From: Formosa sp.
Lineage (GTDB): Bacteria; Bacteroidota; Bacteroidia; Flavobacteriales; Flavobacteriaceae
Direction of reading: 5' to 3'
Assembly (NCBI GenBank): GCA_018673215.1
Contig: JABHDE010000052.1
Span: 1 to 64,000 of the forward strand
DNA length: 64,000 nucleotides
Position numbers and translations under genes: made by a program. Within the stretch, counting starts at the first letter, position 1. Each line of letters opens with the position of its first letter. Positions 55,570 through 64,000 of this stretch are shown here, one piece after another. The notes below the pieces were generated by a model. The model made no database searches, was not told the origin of the DNA, and saw nothing but the letters and a program-made list of their open reading frames with translations.

Positions 55570-58170
55570 ATGCGTACTTCGTATTTGTTCTATTTTTTAT
55601 TTCCATTATTTACTTTTTCTCAGATTGACCATTGGGAAAGTGTGGTGCTTCCTGGTGATTATTGGGACTATTTAGTGCCAACCTCACAGCCTAGTACAAA
55701 TTGGAATCAGTTAGGGTTTAACGCTTCAAGTTGGAATTCAGGGCCTTCAGGTTTTGGTTTTGGAGATGATGATGATGCCACAGTAATCTCCCCTACAATG
55801 TCTGTTTACATTCGAAAAACTTTTGAAATTACAGATGCTTCTGCGGTGGGATTTATGCTTCTAGATATTGATTATGATGATGGTTTTGTGGCTTATTTAA
55901 ACGGTCAGGAGATTGCAAGAAACTTAGTTTCTGGAGAGGTACCTGGATTTGATCAGCCAAGTGAGGGCTATCATGAAGCTTTGTTGTATCAAGGGTTTGG
56001 ACCCGAACGCTTTGAAGTCGATTTATCACTACTCACCACAGGGACAAATATCCTTGCAGTGCAAGTGCATAACCAATCGCCTGAATCATCTGATATGAGC
56101 GCACTCCCTGTATTGTCTTTAGGAATTAATAATACAACATATGACTACAATACTCCACCTTCGTGGTTTGTAGCTCCATATATTCCCGTGGAAGTTAATT
56201 TTGTGTCTTCTAACTTACCTATTGTTGTCATTGAAACAAATCAAGGTCAAGAGATTCCCAACGAACCTAAAATTGATGCCACTATAAAAATCATTAATAG
56301 AGTTGAAGGGGAGCGGAACTTTTTGACAGATGTGAACAATACTTCTGTACTAAACTATAATGGCGCTATAAAGATTGAAGTTCGTGGATCTTCATCGAGT
56401 CTATTGGATAAGAAACAATATGCGTTCACACCCTACGATGAATTAGGCGAAAAAATAAATGTATCGCTTCTAGAGATGCCAAGAGAAAATGACTGGATTT
56501 TGAATGGATTGGCATACGATGCTTCATACATAAGAGATTTTATCAGTTATAAATTATCAAATTTAACAGGGAATTATGCGTCCAGAGGGCGTTATTGTGA
56601 AGTGGTATTAAATGGAGATTTTCAAGGTATTTATGTATTGCAAGAAAAACTAAAAGCGGATGACAGTCGAATTGATATTAATAAAATCAAAGAAACCCAA
56701 TTAACGCTGCCTAAACTTACAGGCGGATATATCACTAAAACGGATAAGATTGAAGGGTCCGATACAGCAGCTTGGTCGATGGATAACTATGCAGGATACC
56801 AAAGTAACTTTGTGCACGAACACCCAAAACCAACAACCGTTCAACCAGAACAACACGAGTATATCAAAGGACAATTTGAATCACTCCAAGACAAAGTAAC
56901 CCCTCCAAGTGATAGCTCCATAATAAATGGGTATCCATCGGTAATTGACATTCCTTCTTTTGTGGATTTTATGCTTCTCAACGAGTTTGCTTCCAATGCA
57001 GATGCTTATGAGTTCAGTACTTTTTTTCATAAAGACCGCAATGGAAAACTAAGAGCTGGTCCTATATGGGATTTTAATTTAACCTATGGAAACGATTTAT
57101 TCTTTTGGGGATATGACCGAAGTCAAACCGATGTTTGGCAATTTAATTACGGTGGAAATGATGGACCAAAATTTTGGAAAGACCTCTTTGATGATTCGGT
57201 GTTTAAGTGTTATTTAGCTAAAAGATGGCAAGCGCTGACAGCTTCCGGAATGCCTTTGAATTCTACCGAAATTTTTGCATTTATTGATGAAACTACAGCA
57301 CTCATCTCAGAAGCAGTTGAACGTCAAGAAACAGTCACGGAAACCCTTGGCGAATTTGATCAGCAGATTATTGATATTAAAGATTTTATTTCTGCGCGAA
57401 TCGCTTGGATATCAAATGAGTTAACAGACACCAGTTTGTGTGATGACATCACAACACCTCCTTTGGTGATTTCTAAAATTAATTACAATCCTTTGGTAGA
57501 TGTAACCTTAGATCCAAATGATTATGAGTTTATAGAAATAAAAAATAATAGTACAGCAACAGTCGATTTGACAGGTATATATTTTGGAGGTTTAGGCTTC
57601 ACCTATCAGTTTGAAAATGGTGCTACTGTTTCTGGTGGGGAGTCCATCTTTTTATCTAACAAAAGTGAGTCCTTTTTGTTGCGCTATGGATTTAATTCTT
57701 TTGGCGAATTTTCTAGAAACTTATCTAACGACAGTGAAGATTTAGTCATAAGAGATGCTTATGGGAATATTATTGATCAAGTTAAGTATAAGGATGTATT
57801 GCCATGGCCAGAAGATGCAGATGGAAATGGTGCTTTTTTGAAACTTATAAGTGTGGATTTAGACAATAGTTTGGCTAGTAGTTGGATTGCTCAAGATGAT
57901 ACTGCTGAAAATTTATCTGTAAATGCGTTTCAATATGAAAATTTTGTAAGCTTAGCTCCAAACCCAGTTTCTGACAGGTTAAAAATCAATATTTCTAGAG
58001 GCAAAATTTCAACGATTCAACTTTGGAGTGTTAATGGGAAGTTATACGACACCTATAACTTAAACAGCCAACAATTTGAATTGGATATGAGTAATTTTGA
58101 AAATGGACTTTACCTTTTACAAATTCAAACCGCTACTGAATCATTTGTGAGGAAAATAATTAAGAATTAG
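55570..58170 (+). CDS. T9SS-secreted CotH-kinase/lamin-tail domain protein
   Basis: An 866-residue secreted protein. The frame is open to 55504, but MRTSYLFYFLFPLFTFSQ (ATG 55570) is the signal peptide. Then come a galactose-binding-like domain (about 20-180), a CotH kinase-like domain (about 240-620: KIEVRGSSSSLLDKKQYAF, GDFQGIYVLQEKLKADDSRIDI, GPIWDFNLTYGND), a lamin-tail domain (about 650-770) and a type A T9SS sorting domain at the end (LAPNPVSDRLKINIS...FVRKIIKN). CotH proteins phosphorylate secreted proteins in spore formers; here kinase activity is possible but unproven. Confidence 0.9.
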   Translation: MRTSYLFYFLFPLFTFSQIDHWESVVLPGDYWDYLVPTSQPSTNWNQLGFNASSWNSGPSGFGFGDDDDATVISPTMSVYIRKTFEITDASAVGFMLLDIDYDDGFVAYLNGQEIARNLVSGEVPGFDQPSEGYHEALLYQGFGPERFEVDLSLLTTGTNILAVQVHNQSPESSDMSALPVLSLGINNTTYDYNTPPSWFVAPYIPVEVNFVSSNLPIVVIETNQGQEIPNEPKIDATIKIINRVEGERNFLTDVNNTSVLNYNGAIKIEVRGSSSSLLDKKQYAFTPYDELGEKINVSLLEMPRENDWILNGLAYDASYIRDFISYKLSNLTGNYASRGRYCEVVLNGDFQGIYVLQEKLKADDSRIDINKIKETQLTLPKLTGGYITKTDKIEGSDTAAWSMDNYAGYQSNFVHEHPKPTTVQPEQHEYIKGQFESLQDKVTPPSDSSIINGYPSVIDIPSFVDFMLLNEFASNADAYEFSTFFHKDRNGKLRAGPIWDFNLTYGNDLFFWGYDRSQTDVWQFNYGGNDGPKFWKDLFDDSVFKCYLAKRWQALTASGMPLNSTEIFAFIDETTALISEAVERQETVTETLGEFDQQIIDIKDFISARIAWISNELTDTSLCDDITTPPLVISKINYNPLVDVTLDPNDYEFIEIKNNSTATVDLTGIYFGGLGFTYQFENGATVSGGESIFLSNKSESFLLRYGFNSFGEFSRNLSNDSEDLVIRDAYGNIIDQVKYKDVLPWPEDADGNGAFLKLISVDLDNSLASSWIAQDDTAENLSVNAFQYENFVSLAPNPVSDRLKINISRGKISTIQLWSVNGKLYDTYNLNSQQFELDMSNFENGLYLLQIQTATESFVRKIIKN

Positions 58171-58174
58171 AGTC

Positions 58175-60391
58175 TTATTTTATATGGTAACGGAGTCCTA
58201 AAAATCCGTGGATTCCTTGGTTGGAATAATATACATAACTAGGGTCAAATGATAATGCATTAGGATTGTTTGGACTGGCGATTACTTGACCATTATTTCC
58301 AAATTCAACCCCTGTATCAAAGGGGTCAAAGGCGCGAGCAATACTATTGGAAGCAGGTTTAAAGTTGAAGATGTTTTTGATGCCAGCATACAACTCAACC
58401 TCCTCGAAGCTATAAGTTCCTTGAATATTCATAACGTTGATTACAGGACTCTTAGGGTCTCTTGTATCAAGTGGGCCAAGCAGCGGGAGTTTCATGGGGC
58501 CAATGACAGTCCCAGAAAGATCAAATGTAATTTTGGGGTTGTATAGGGAATAACTTATTCTATAGTTTCCTGAAAACTTTTCAGTTAAAAACGGATATTC
58601 GGTTATGTTATTTTCAATGATTTTGGAATCGATAAAGGTAGCGCCCAAATTTATTTTGAGTCCGTTAGTAGACAAGCTATTTATGTTTAAGCTGATGCCT
58701 TGAGTGATCGATTTCCCATTTAAGTTGTTGTATATAATTTGGTTCGGATTGGTTTCATAATCTGGAAAAATTCTATTTGAAAATTCTGTTTTAAAGACAC
58801 TGAGGTCTATATCAAATATAGTTCCAAATTTAGAATACAGTTTTTGATTCCAGTTGATGTTTAAGTTCCATGATTTTTCTGGAAGAATATTTTCTGTAAA
58901 GACCACCTCTCTGGCACCTGTAAGAGCCGCATGGTCTTCGGTAAATACATTGACCACTCTATATCCAGTTCCAAACCCCAAACGTGCTATAGAACTTTGG
59001 TCTTTACTCGCCCATTTATAATTGAGTCTTGGAGTCCAAATATCGCCATAAATAGAATTTTTATCATATCGAATTCCAGAGAGTAGGGTTTGAGATTTTC
59101 CAAGTTTCCATTCGTCCTGAACAAAGAGCCCTGGAAGAGATGTGACTTCTTTTCTCTGGGTTGCAGGAGTATTGTCGTCATAGCTGGTATATCTATAAGT
59201 AGCTCCTAGTAAAAGGTTGTGGTTTTTTAGAGTTTTAGAATAGACGCCTTGTACAAAACCAATCGTTTGCAATGCATTGTAGGAAGTGGTGCCATATACC
59301 GAATTTTGATCGTGATTATTTAAACTGTATTGTAAAAATAAATTTTCTGAAACATCATATTTTCCAAACACTTCAGCTCTACTGGTATAAATGCTTTCTC
59401 CATAGACTAGATTTCCTCCTCTATATTCTGACTTCCAGTTCATTTCACCGCCCCATCTGTCTTCATACAAATAGCGAAAAGCAAGACTGTTTTTTCTCAT
59501 TTCAATCTTATTAAAAATTGAAATTCGGTGTTGTAAGGTTAAATCGGTAAATCCATCGCCATTATTATCAATAGGGTTGGAATAGTTAAAATAATTGACG
59601 CCTACTAAACCTTGAATTTTTTTTAACTGATATTTTGCACCAATATCTACATTTAATTCTCCCCATGATGTTGTGTAGGTATCCACATTAAAACGTTGCA
59701 CATTTTCTGGAAGTTTTGTAATTAAATTAATGATGCCTCCTATAGCTTCCGAACCGTATAGGGTAGAGGCAGGGCCTTTTATCACTTCCACTTGTTCGAT
59801 GAGAGATTGTGGAATTCCAGACAGTCCATATACTGTCGATAGGCCACTTACTAAGGGTAAGCCATCGATCAATACCATGGTATTGGCGCCTTCTTGTCCG
59901 TTGATGTGAATGTCACCTGTATTGCAAACATTACAATTGAGTTGAGGTCTTATGCCGTTAATACCTTCAATGGCTTCAAAAAAACTAGCTTTTGGAGTGG
60001 CTCTAAAAAAATCAGCGGAATACAATTCTATTTGTACGGCACTTTTAAGTTTTGACACCTGACGCAGCGTCCCCGAAATGACTACTTCGTCTAAGCTTTC
60101 GTTTTCCAATACAATGGCGAGGCTAGTATCAATGTTTCCAATGACATTTATAGTCTTTGGTATAAATCCAACGTAGGATATAATAAGTTTGTTTTTACCA
60201 CTTTTTGATTCAATTGAAAACGTACCTTGTTCGTTGGTAATCGTACTTTTACCATTTGTAGAGTTGTAAACAGTCGCTCCAAAAAGGAGGTTCCGATCCA
60301 AGTCTTTAATAACTCCATTTATGGTTTGTGTTAAAGTGATATTTGAAAAAAGAAAAAATAGGACACAAAAAATATTACGTTTTACGATCAA
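58175..60391 (-). CDS. TonB-dependent receptor with carboxypeptidase-like domain (TTG start)
   Basis: A 738-residue outer-membrane importer. It has a signal peptide (about 1-22), a CarboxypepD_reg-like domain (about 23-97: GVIKDLDRNLLFGATVYNS), a plug (about 105-230: VLIDGLPLVSGLSTVYGLSG, GPASTLYGSEAIGGIINLITK) and a barrel. The plug has a Cys pair, C153-x2-C156 (LNCNVCNTGDIHING), which could bind metal. It starts at TTG 60389-60391; no ATG is available in frame. It is divergent from a DtxR/MntR-like gene, so a metal or metal-chelate ligand is a reasonable guess. Confidence 0.88.
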   Translation of the reverse strand: MIVKRNIFCVLFFLFSNITLTQTINGVIKDLDRNLLFGATVYNSTNGKSTITNEQGTFSIESKSGKNKLIISYVGFIPKTINVIGNIDTSLAIVLENESLDEVVISGTLRQVSKLKSAVQIELYSADFFRATPKASFFEAIEGINGIRPQLNCNVCNTGDIHINGQEGANTMVLIDGLPLVSGLSTVYGLSGIPQSLIEQVEVIKGPASTLYGSEAIGGIINLITKLPENVQRFNVDTYTTSWGELNVDIGAKYQLKKIQGLVGVNYFNYSNPIDNNGDGFTDLTLQHRISIFNKIEMRKNSLAFRYLYEDRWGGEMNWKSEYRGGNLVYGESIYTSRAEVFGKYDVSENLFLQYSLNNHDQNSVYGTTSYNALQTIGFVQGVYSKTLKNHNLLLGATYRYTSYDDNTPATQRKEVTSLPGLFVQDEWKLGKSQTLLSGIRYDKNSIYGDIWTPRLNYKWASKDQSSIARLGFGTGYRVVNVFTEDHAALTGAREVVFTENILPEKSWNLNINWNQKLYSKFGTIFDIDLSVFKTEFSNRIFPDYETNPNQIIYNNLNGKSITQGISLNINSLSTNGLKINLGATFIDSKIIENNITEYPFLTEKFSGNYRISYSLYNPKITFDLSGTVIGPMKLPLLGPLDTRDPKSPVINVMNIQGTYSFEEVELYAGIKNIFNFKPASNSIARAFDPFDTGVEFGNNGQVIASPNNPNALSFDPSYVYYSNQGIHGFLGLRYHIK

Positions 60392-60441
60392 AGTTGTAAA
60401 TTTATACGAATTAAAAACAATTGTTCACTACCGCAAAACTA

Positions 60442-60852
60442 ATGAAAAAAACCAAGGAAAAAGAACATTATTTAAAGGAAATCTATAGATTGGAGGCTAA
60501 TGGTCAATCCATCTCTGTATCAGGTCTTTCATCAGTGTTTGGTATTTCTAAATCTTCTGTTTCCAATATGGTTAAAAAATTAGTGGCCATGGAGTTGTTA
60601 AATTCGGCGCCTTATAAAGCTATAGAGTTGACTTTAGAAGGTCGCGAGCTGGCTCGCAGTATTGTAGCAAAACACCGTCTAATTGAGCTGTTTTTGGTGG
60701 AAGTTATGGGGTTTGATCCTGAAAATGTTCATGAAATTGCAGAAGAAATTGAGCATATAGACAGCCCTCCATTTTTTAGAAAAGTCAAACAAATGTTAGG
60801 TCAACGGGACATAGATCCGCACGGGAGCCCTATCCCTGATGTTAATTTTTAA
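60442..60852 (+). CDS. DtxR/MntR-family metal-dependent transcriptional regulator
   Basis: A 136-residue regulator: an N-terminal winged helix (KEKEHYLKEIYRLEANGQ...SVSGLSSVFGISKSSVSNMVKKL), then the metal-binding dimerisation region (AKHRLIELFLVEVMGFDPENVHEIAEEIEHI). There is no SH3-like third domain, so it is MntR-like in size. The frame reaches TTG 60421, but ATG 60442 gives the usual N-terminus. The 50-base gap to the divergent receptor must hold both promoters; GTAAATTTATAC in it is an imperfect palindrome and a possible operator. Confidence 0.9.
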   Translation: MKKTKEKEHYLKEIYRLEANGQSISVSGLSSVFGISKSSVSNMVKKLVAMELLNSAPYKAIELTLEGRELARSIVAKHRLIELFLVEVMGFDPENVHEIAEEIEHIDSPPFFRKVKQMLGQRDIDPHGSPIPDVNF

Positions 60853-60888
60853 ATACTAGGTTCAAAAGAATTAATTTTACTCTGTAAT

Positions 60889-61518
60889 TCAATTTGTTTG
60901 GAGCCCAAGAAGCTCAACAATCACATCATTTTTTCGGTTAAAAACTTCGTATGGAGCATTGTATCCCAAAAAGTAAAAACGGTTTGTATAACTTATTCCC
61001 TGTTTGTCTAAAGCTAATTTTAATTTCTGTTTGTAGGTTTTAATTTTTTCATCGTCTGCCCAACCCTTGAAACTTATGGCAGCTACTGTTTTTGCAGGTT
61101 CCTGCTTAAATTTTATTTGTGACTGATTCGGTAAAGGAAGTGTTTCTTTATTGAATTTCTTTGGAACCATAAAGAGCATGGTCATAGAATCTTCTAATGA
61201 CATGGCGACAGGGGAGGTCATTGCTATTTTTTCATTCCGATCGTTATCTCCAAAAATATAACCTGCTAAAATCGAAAATCCTCGACTCGAAGATTCTTTA
61301 TAATTTTTGGTAGAAAGTTTCACGGAAGTAAACAAAGTAGATTCATAAGTCCGTATTTCAAAGCCGTCATATTGCTGAGTGACTTCATACGGATAGGTTT
61401 CAATATTTTTCTGGCTTTTTAAGGCAAATAGTTGAATAACAATAAAAGCGACGAATAGGATTCCAACTAAAATTGATGCGATCTTCATTGTGGTATTTAA
61501 GTGTTTGGTTGTTTTCAT
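60889..61518 (-). CDS. SOUL-family heme-binding protein
   Basis: A 209-residue membrane-anchored protein. One N-terminal hydrophobic helix (about 12-33) is followed by a SOUL domain: YPYEVTQQYDGFEIRTYESTLFTSV, FSILAGYIFGDNDRNEKIAMTSPVAM, and the final YNAPYEVFNRKNDVIVEL. The homologous p22HBP/SOUL proteins bind heme or porphyrins. It may start at Met11 (61488). Its neighbours are metal-uptake genes. Confidence 0.9.
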   Translation of the reverse strand: MKTTKHLNTTMKIASILVGILFVAFIVIQLFALKSQKNIETYPYEVTQQYDGFEIRTYESTLFTSVKLSTKNYKESSSRGFSILAGYIFGDNDRNEKIAMTSPVAMSLEDSMTMLFMVPKKFNKETLPLPNQSQIKFKQEPAKTVAAISFKGWADDEKIKTYKQKLKLALDKQGISYTNRFYFLGYNAPYEVFNRKNDVIVELLGLQTN

Positions 61519-61627
61519 TCTTTAGAATTGCTATTTAAACGGAACAAATCTTAAAACAATAAACAAAAAATACTCCAGGAATAAAATTATTTAGACTCTA
61601 ATATAATTTTGCTTGCTCTTGAATAAA

Positions 61628-61662
61628 AAAAAACCTACGCAAGCATGCTTGGTAGGTTTTTT
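61628..61662. terminator. bidirectional Rho-independent terminator
   Basis: AAAAAACCTAC (61628-61638) and GTAGGTTTTTT (61652-61662) enclose the self-paired CAAGCATGCTTG. A and T tracts flank both sides, so it can end the lipoprotein/TonB transcript on the minus strand. Confidence 0.85.
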
Positions 61663-61692
61663 AATTTGTAGTGAATTGTGACTAATTCAAAT

Positions 61693-62241
61693 CTACTGCA
61701 CAGATACATCAAACGTGGCACTAATATCTGTTTCACCACCTGCATCGCTAAGCCCTGTGTTAGGTTTGGTAGGTTCATGACGCAATGTAAATGTTAGGGT
61801 CCCAGAACTTACAGCTCCAGCTACCAAAGTAAACTCGGTGCCCAATTTATTTCCATTTGTATCAACGTTTTCATTGTTAGTTATGATATCCAAACCACCT
61901 GTTGTGGTATAGAAAAATTGGTGCTCATTGCTCTCCATCTCAACTTCTTCTGTTATGTTCTCAGCTGGATTTTCAGTTTCATTAAGGAGAACGATGCTTC
62001 CACTGTATGTGACACCGCTAGCTAAATTTCCAGTAGTAATCACTGGTTCGTTAGGACCATCTCCGTCTAAGTCACGTGTCTGTAAGGTAATCTCGGATGT
62101 ACCGTCGTTTGGTACAAGAGTTACCGTCAAGGTCGTGATCACTTCTTCTTCGTTTACAGCTTGAGGAGCATCATCCTTTGAGCATCCTATAAATAATGAG
62201 CTTACTAGTAATAGTGTCGTTAAAAATTTCATATTTTTCAT
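61693..62241 (-). CDS. lipoprotein partner of a TonB-dependent receptor
   Basis: A 182-residue lipoprotein: signal MKNMKFLTTLLLVSSLFIGC with a lipobox and KDD after the Cys. The rest is acidic and beta-rich (TTLTVTLVPNDGTSEITLQTRDLDGDGPNEP..., ending ETDISATFDVSVQ). The frame is open further upstream to 62310, but the signal peptide fixes the start near 62241 (or 62232). It follows the TonB receptor gene by 16 bases. It probably sits on the outer membrane and helps capture the receptor's ligand. Confidence 0.8.
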   Translation of the reverse strand: MKNMKFLTTLLLVSSLFIGCSKDDAPQAVNEEEVITTLTVTLVPNDGTSEITLQTRDLDGDGPNEPVITTGNLASGVTYSGSIVLLNETENPAENITEEVEMESNEHQFFYTTTGGLDIITNNENVDTNGNKLGTEFTLVAGAVSSGTLTFTLRHEPTKPNTGLSDAGGETDISATFDVSVQ

Positions 62242-62257
62242 TTTTTTAGTTTTTAAA

Positions 62258-64000
62258 TTAATAATTGATTTTAAGATTAAATTGAAAGTTTCTACCCAAA
62301 TCATCTGCATAATATCGCAAACGGTTCAGATAGTTTCGGTAGGACGTATTTAGGACGTTAGTAATTGTAAGTCCTACCGTTAATTTTGATTTTTGATTGA
62401 TATTAATATCGATACTCGAATTAAAATTAAGTAAGTGGTATGCAGCCGGAGTTGAGCTGACATCTACCATCTGCCACGACTGGGTTTCTGGTATGAACAC
62501 TTCAAAATTAGTATTTGGATAGTCATTTTGTTTGAAATTGTATGCACTTTGTAATGACAGTCGGATGTTATTGAATTCGGAATTTTGATAAACAATTTCA
62601 TTGCTTATGTTTACAGGCGGCATACTGATTAACGATGTGTTTTGCGTTCGATCAAAGCCTTTAACTAAAGAGAACTGACTGTTTAAACGATAGTTTTCAG
62701 CAAAAGCATAGCTAGCATCAACATCTACACCCAACAATTGAGCATTTGTTTGGCGGTACTCCCACACTTGAAAGTTTCCTCTGAGTGTCTGTTGAACATC
62801 AACAGGTTCATTCACTATAAAGTCAGAAATGGTATTTATGTAAGGATTTACATAGAAACTAAATAGCTCGTTTTCCTTTTGAAATGTCAATGCTACTTTG
62901 TGTGCTATTTCAGAGTTGAAGCTTAAATCTCCCAGTTCGATTCGAGAGGCCGAATGGTGCAAGCCTTCACTAAACAATTCTGACGGATTTGGTGCTCGAG
63001 AGGCAATGGAATAGTTGAAAAATAATTTATAATCCTCACTAAATGAGTAGTTGGCTCCTAATGTGGCCGAACCATTATTAAAATTCAGTTGCGGATTGGT
63101 TAAAATTTGATTTTCTAATTCCTCAACCACAATTTCAGAAAAATTTTGGTCATAATTACGAGATTCCCAAAAGGAAGTTCTATAAAATTTAAAAACGTCC
63201 ATATAAGAATAATCATAACGCGCTCCAGCTTCCAAAAGCAGTTGGTCATTTAATTTGTAATCCACTACGGCATACAATCCCAAGTCATACATTTCGGAAT
63301 CAGGAATCAATCTTCTCACCCCAGTATTTGGATTTGCAAAGTTTTTTTGATACCGAGTCATAATTCCTGATTTCAATTTGATGGCTTCTGTTAAATGAGA
63401 TTCTAAATCCAGTAAAATAGTATGCGTATCTAATTGCAAATCAGAAGCAGCCTTGTTTTTATCATCCCCACGTCTGATATCAAATTCAAGTCGATTGTTT
63501 CTTTGAAAATCATACTGAATACTTAGTTTTCCAAAGTTTTCAAAGCGTTTAAATCCCTTTACAGTAGCCAAATGATGGGTGACATCTTGCCTGGGTGCTT
63601 TGATCGTGTAAGTGAAATCATCAATAGTTAAAGGAATATCACTACTGATGGCTCTAATTTGATCTCTCGCTCCGCCCAAGTGTGAAGCTGCTAAAATCCC
63701 AATCTCGTTTTTAAATATTGAGTAATAACCTTCTATTCCGTAGTCAAAACGGTTAAAACCAACTTTTAATGCAGCACTCCTTTCAAAAATTCCTGTATTG
63801 CTCAAAATATAGTCAGGAGCTTCAAAATCTCCGAAACGTTTTAAAGTTCCTTGCAGAGTTGCGTGCCATCCATTTTGATAACTTTTGGTCAATTTTGAAC
63901 TCAAAGCAGATCCCCGTCCATTCGTTGTTGCTGTCATCAAACTCTTGCCATACAAACTATCTTTTACAGGAACTTTCGAGGATTCAGCAACAATAATGCC
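62258..64000 (-). CDS. TonB-dependent receptor (5' end cut by window edge)
   Basis: The C-terminal 580 residues of an outer-membrane receptor barrel; the frame runs off the right edge without a start or plug start. The barrel has FNYSIASRAPNPSELFSEGLHHSASRIELGDLSF and ends NVLNTSYRNYLNRLRYYADDLGRNFQFNLKINY, typical of CirA/ZnuD-like receptors. The GLHHSA loop reminds me of zinc receptors of the ZnuD type, at low confidence. It is co-transcribed with the lipoprotein downstream. Confidence 0.88.
   Translation of the reverse strand, partial: GIIVAESSKVPVKDSLYGKSLMTATTNGRGSALSSKLTKSYQNGWHATLQGTLKRFGDFEAPDYILSNTGIFERSAALKVGFNRFDYGIEGYYSIFKNEIGILAASHLGGARDQIRAISSDIPLTIDDFTYTIKAPRQDVTHHLATVKGFKRFENFGKLSIQYDFQRNNRLEFDIRRGDDKNKAASDLQLDTHTILLDLESHLTEAIKLKSGIMTRYQKNFANPNTGVRRLIPDSEMYDLGLYAVVDYKLNDQLLLEAGARYDYSYMDVFKFYRTSFWESRNYDQNFSEIVVEELENQILTNPQLNFNNGSATLGANYSFSEDYKLFFNYSIASRAPNPSELFSEGLHHSASRIELGDLSFNSEIAHKVALTFQKENELFSFYVNPYINTISDFIVNEPVDVQQTLRGNFQVWEYRQTNAQLLGVDVDASYAFAENYRLNSQFSLVKGFDRTQNTSLISMPPVNISNEIVYQNSEFNNIRLSLQSAYNFKQNDYPNTNFEVFIPETQSWQMVDVSSTPAAYHLLNFNSSIDININQKSKLTVGLTITNVLNTSYRNYLNRLRYYADDLGRNFQFNLKINY

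Overview
The window is a stretch of chromosome from an AT-rich member of the Bacteroidota, almost certainly a flavobacterium (family Flavobacteriaceae). The evidence is a GLPGLI-family protein, two proteins with type A C-terminal sorting domains of the type IX secretion system (T9SS), several SusC/CirA-like TonB-dependent receptors with carboxypeptidase-like N-terminal domains, a DUF4295 protein beside rpmB-rpmG, a DUF3276 PUR-like protein, a long NusB, bacillithiol BshC, an ArgF'-type transcarbamylase and promoters of the Bacteroidota type (TTG, then TAnnTTTG). Both edges cut genes: ligA on the left and a TonB-dependent receptor on the right. I noticed no rRNA, tRNA, CRISPR array, prophage or insertion sequence.

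Layout. 1-5.5 kb: ligA (3' part), an orphan restriction-modification specificity fragment, then idi, a QueD-like gene and manA. 5.5-12 kb: a DUF819 membrane protein, a 340-base gap holding two tandem RNA-like units, an alpha/beta hydrolase, AlkB, a hairpin repeat, htpG and fabH. 12-21 kb: outer-membrane receptor, CoA-binding protein, sodium/solute symporter, a large T9SS beta-propeller protein, recR and a glycosyltransferase. 21-34 kb: mostly housekeeping genes on the plus strand (E2 acyltransferase, exonuclease, FAH hydrolase, cinA, rpmB-rpmG-DUF4295, ftsY, rimO, bshC, guaA, LysM protein). 33.5-45 kb: thioredoxin-fold proteins, CsaA-like and PUR-like nucleic-acid binders, an ABC exporter, nusB, DUF1573, yajC, pepT, pyrD, LysE, nitronate monooxygenase and GLPGLI. 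45.3-54.3 kb: a complete linear arginine operon (acetyltransferase, argG, argC, proC, argD, argF', argB, argE, argH). 54-64 kb: AI-2E transporter, a CotH/lamin-tail T9SS protein, and a probable metal-uptake neighbourhood (TonB receptor, DtxR/MntR-like regulator, SOUL protein, lipoprotein, second TonB receptor).

The two most interesting signals are non-coding or tiny. (1) Between 6874 and 7227 there are two tandem units. Each has a sigma-54-like -24/-12 element, then an RNA of about 76 bases whose 5' hairpin begins at or next to the predicted +1, then a conserved GU-rich linker and a terminator hairpin. (2) Upstream of the arginine operon, behind a good Bacteroidota promoter, a 31-codon ORF ends in an Arg/Pro-rich tail (FARPRITRRRP). 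This looks like an attenuator leader peptide. A third pattern is that four genes (idi, the symporter, recR, guaA) have a TAnnTTTG box only 3-4 bases before the start codon, which predicts leaderless mRNAs.
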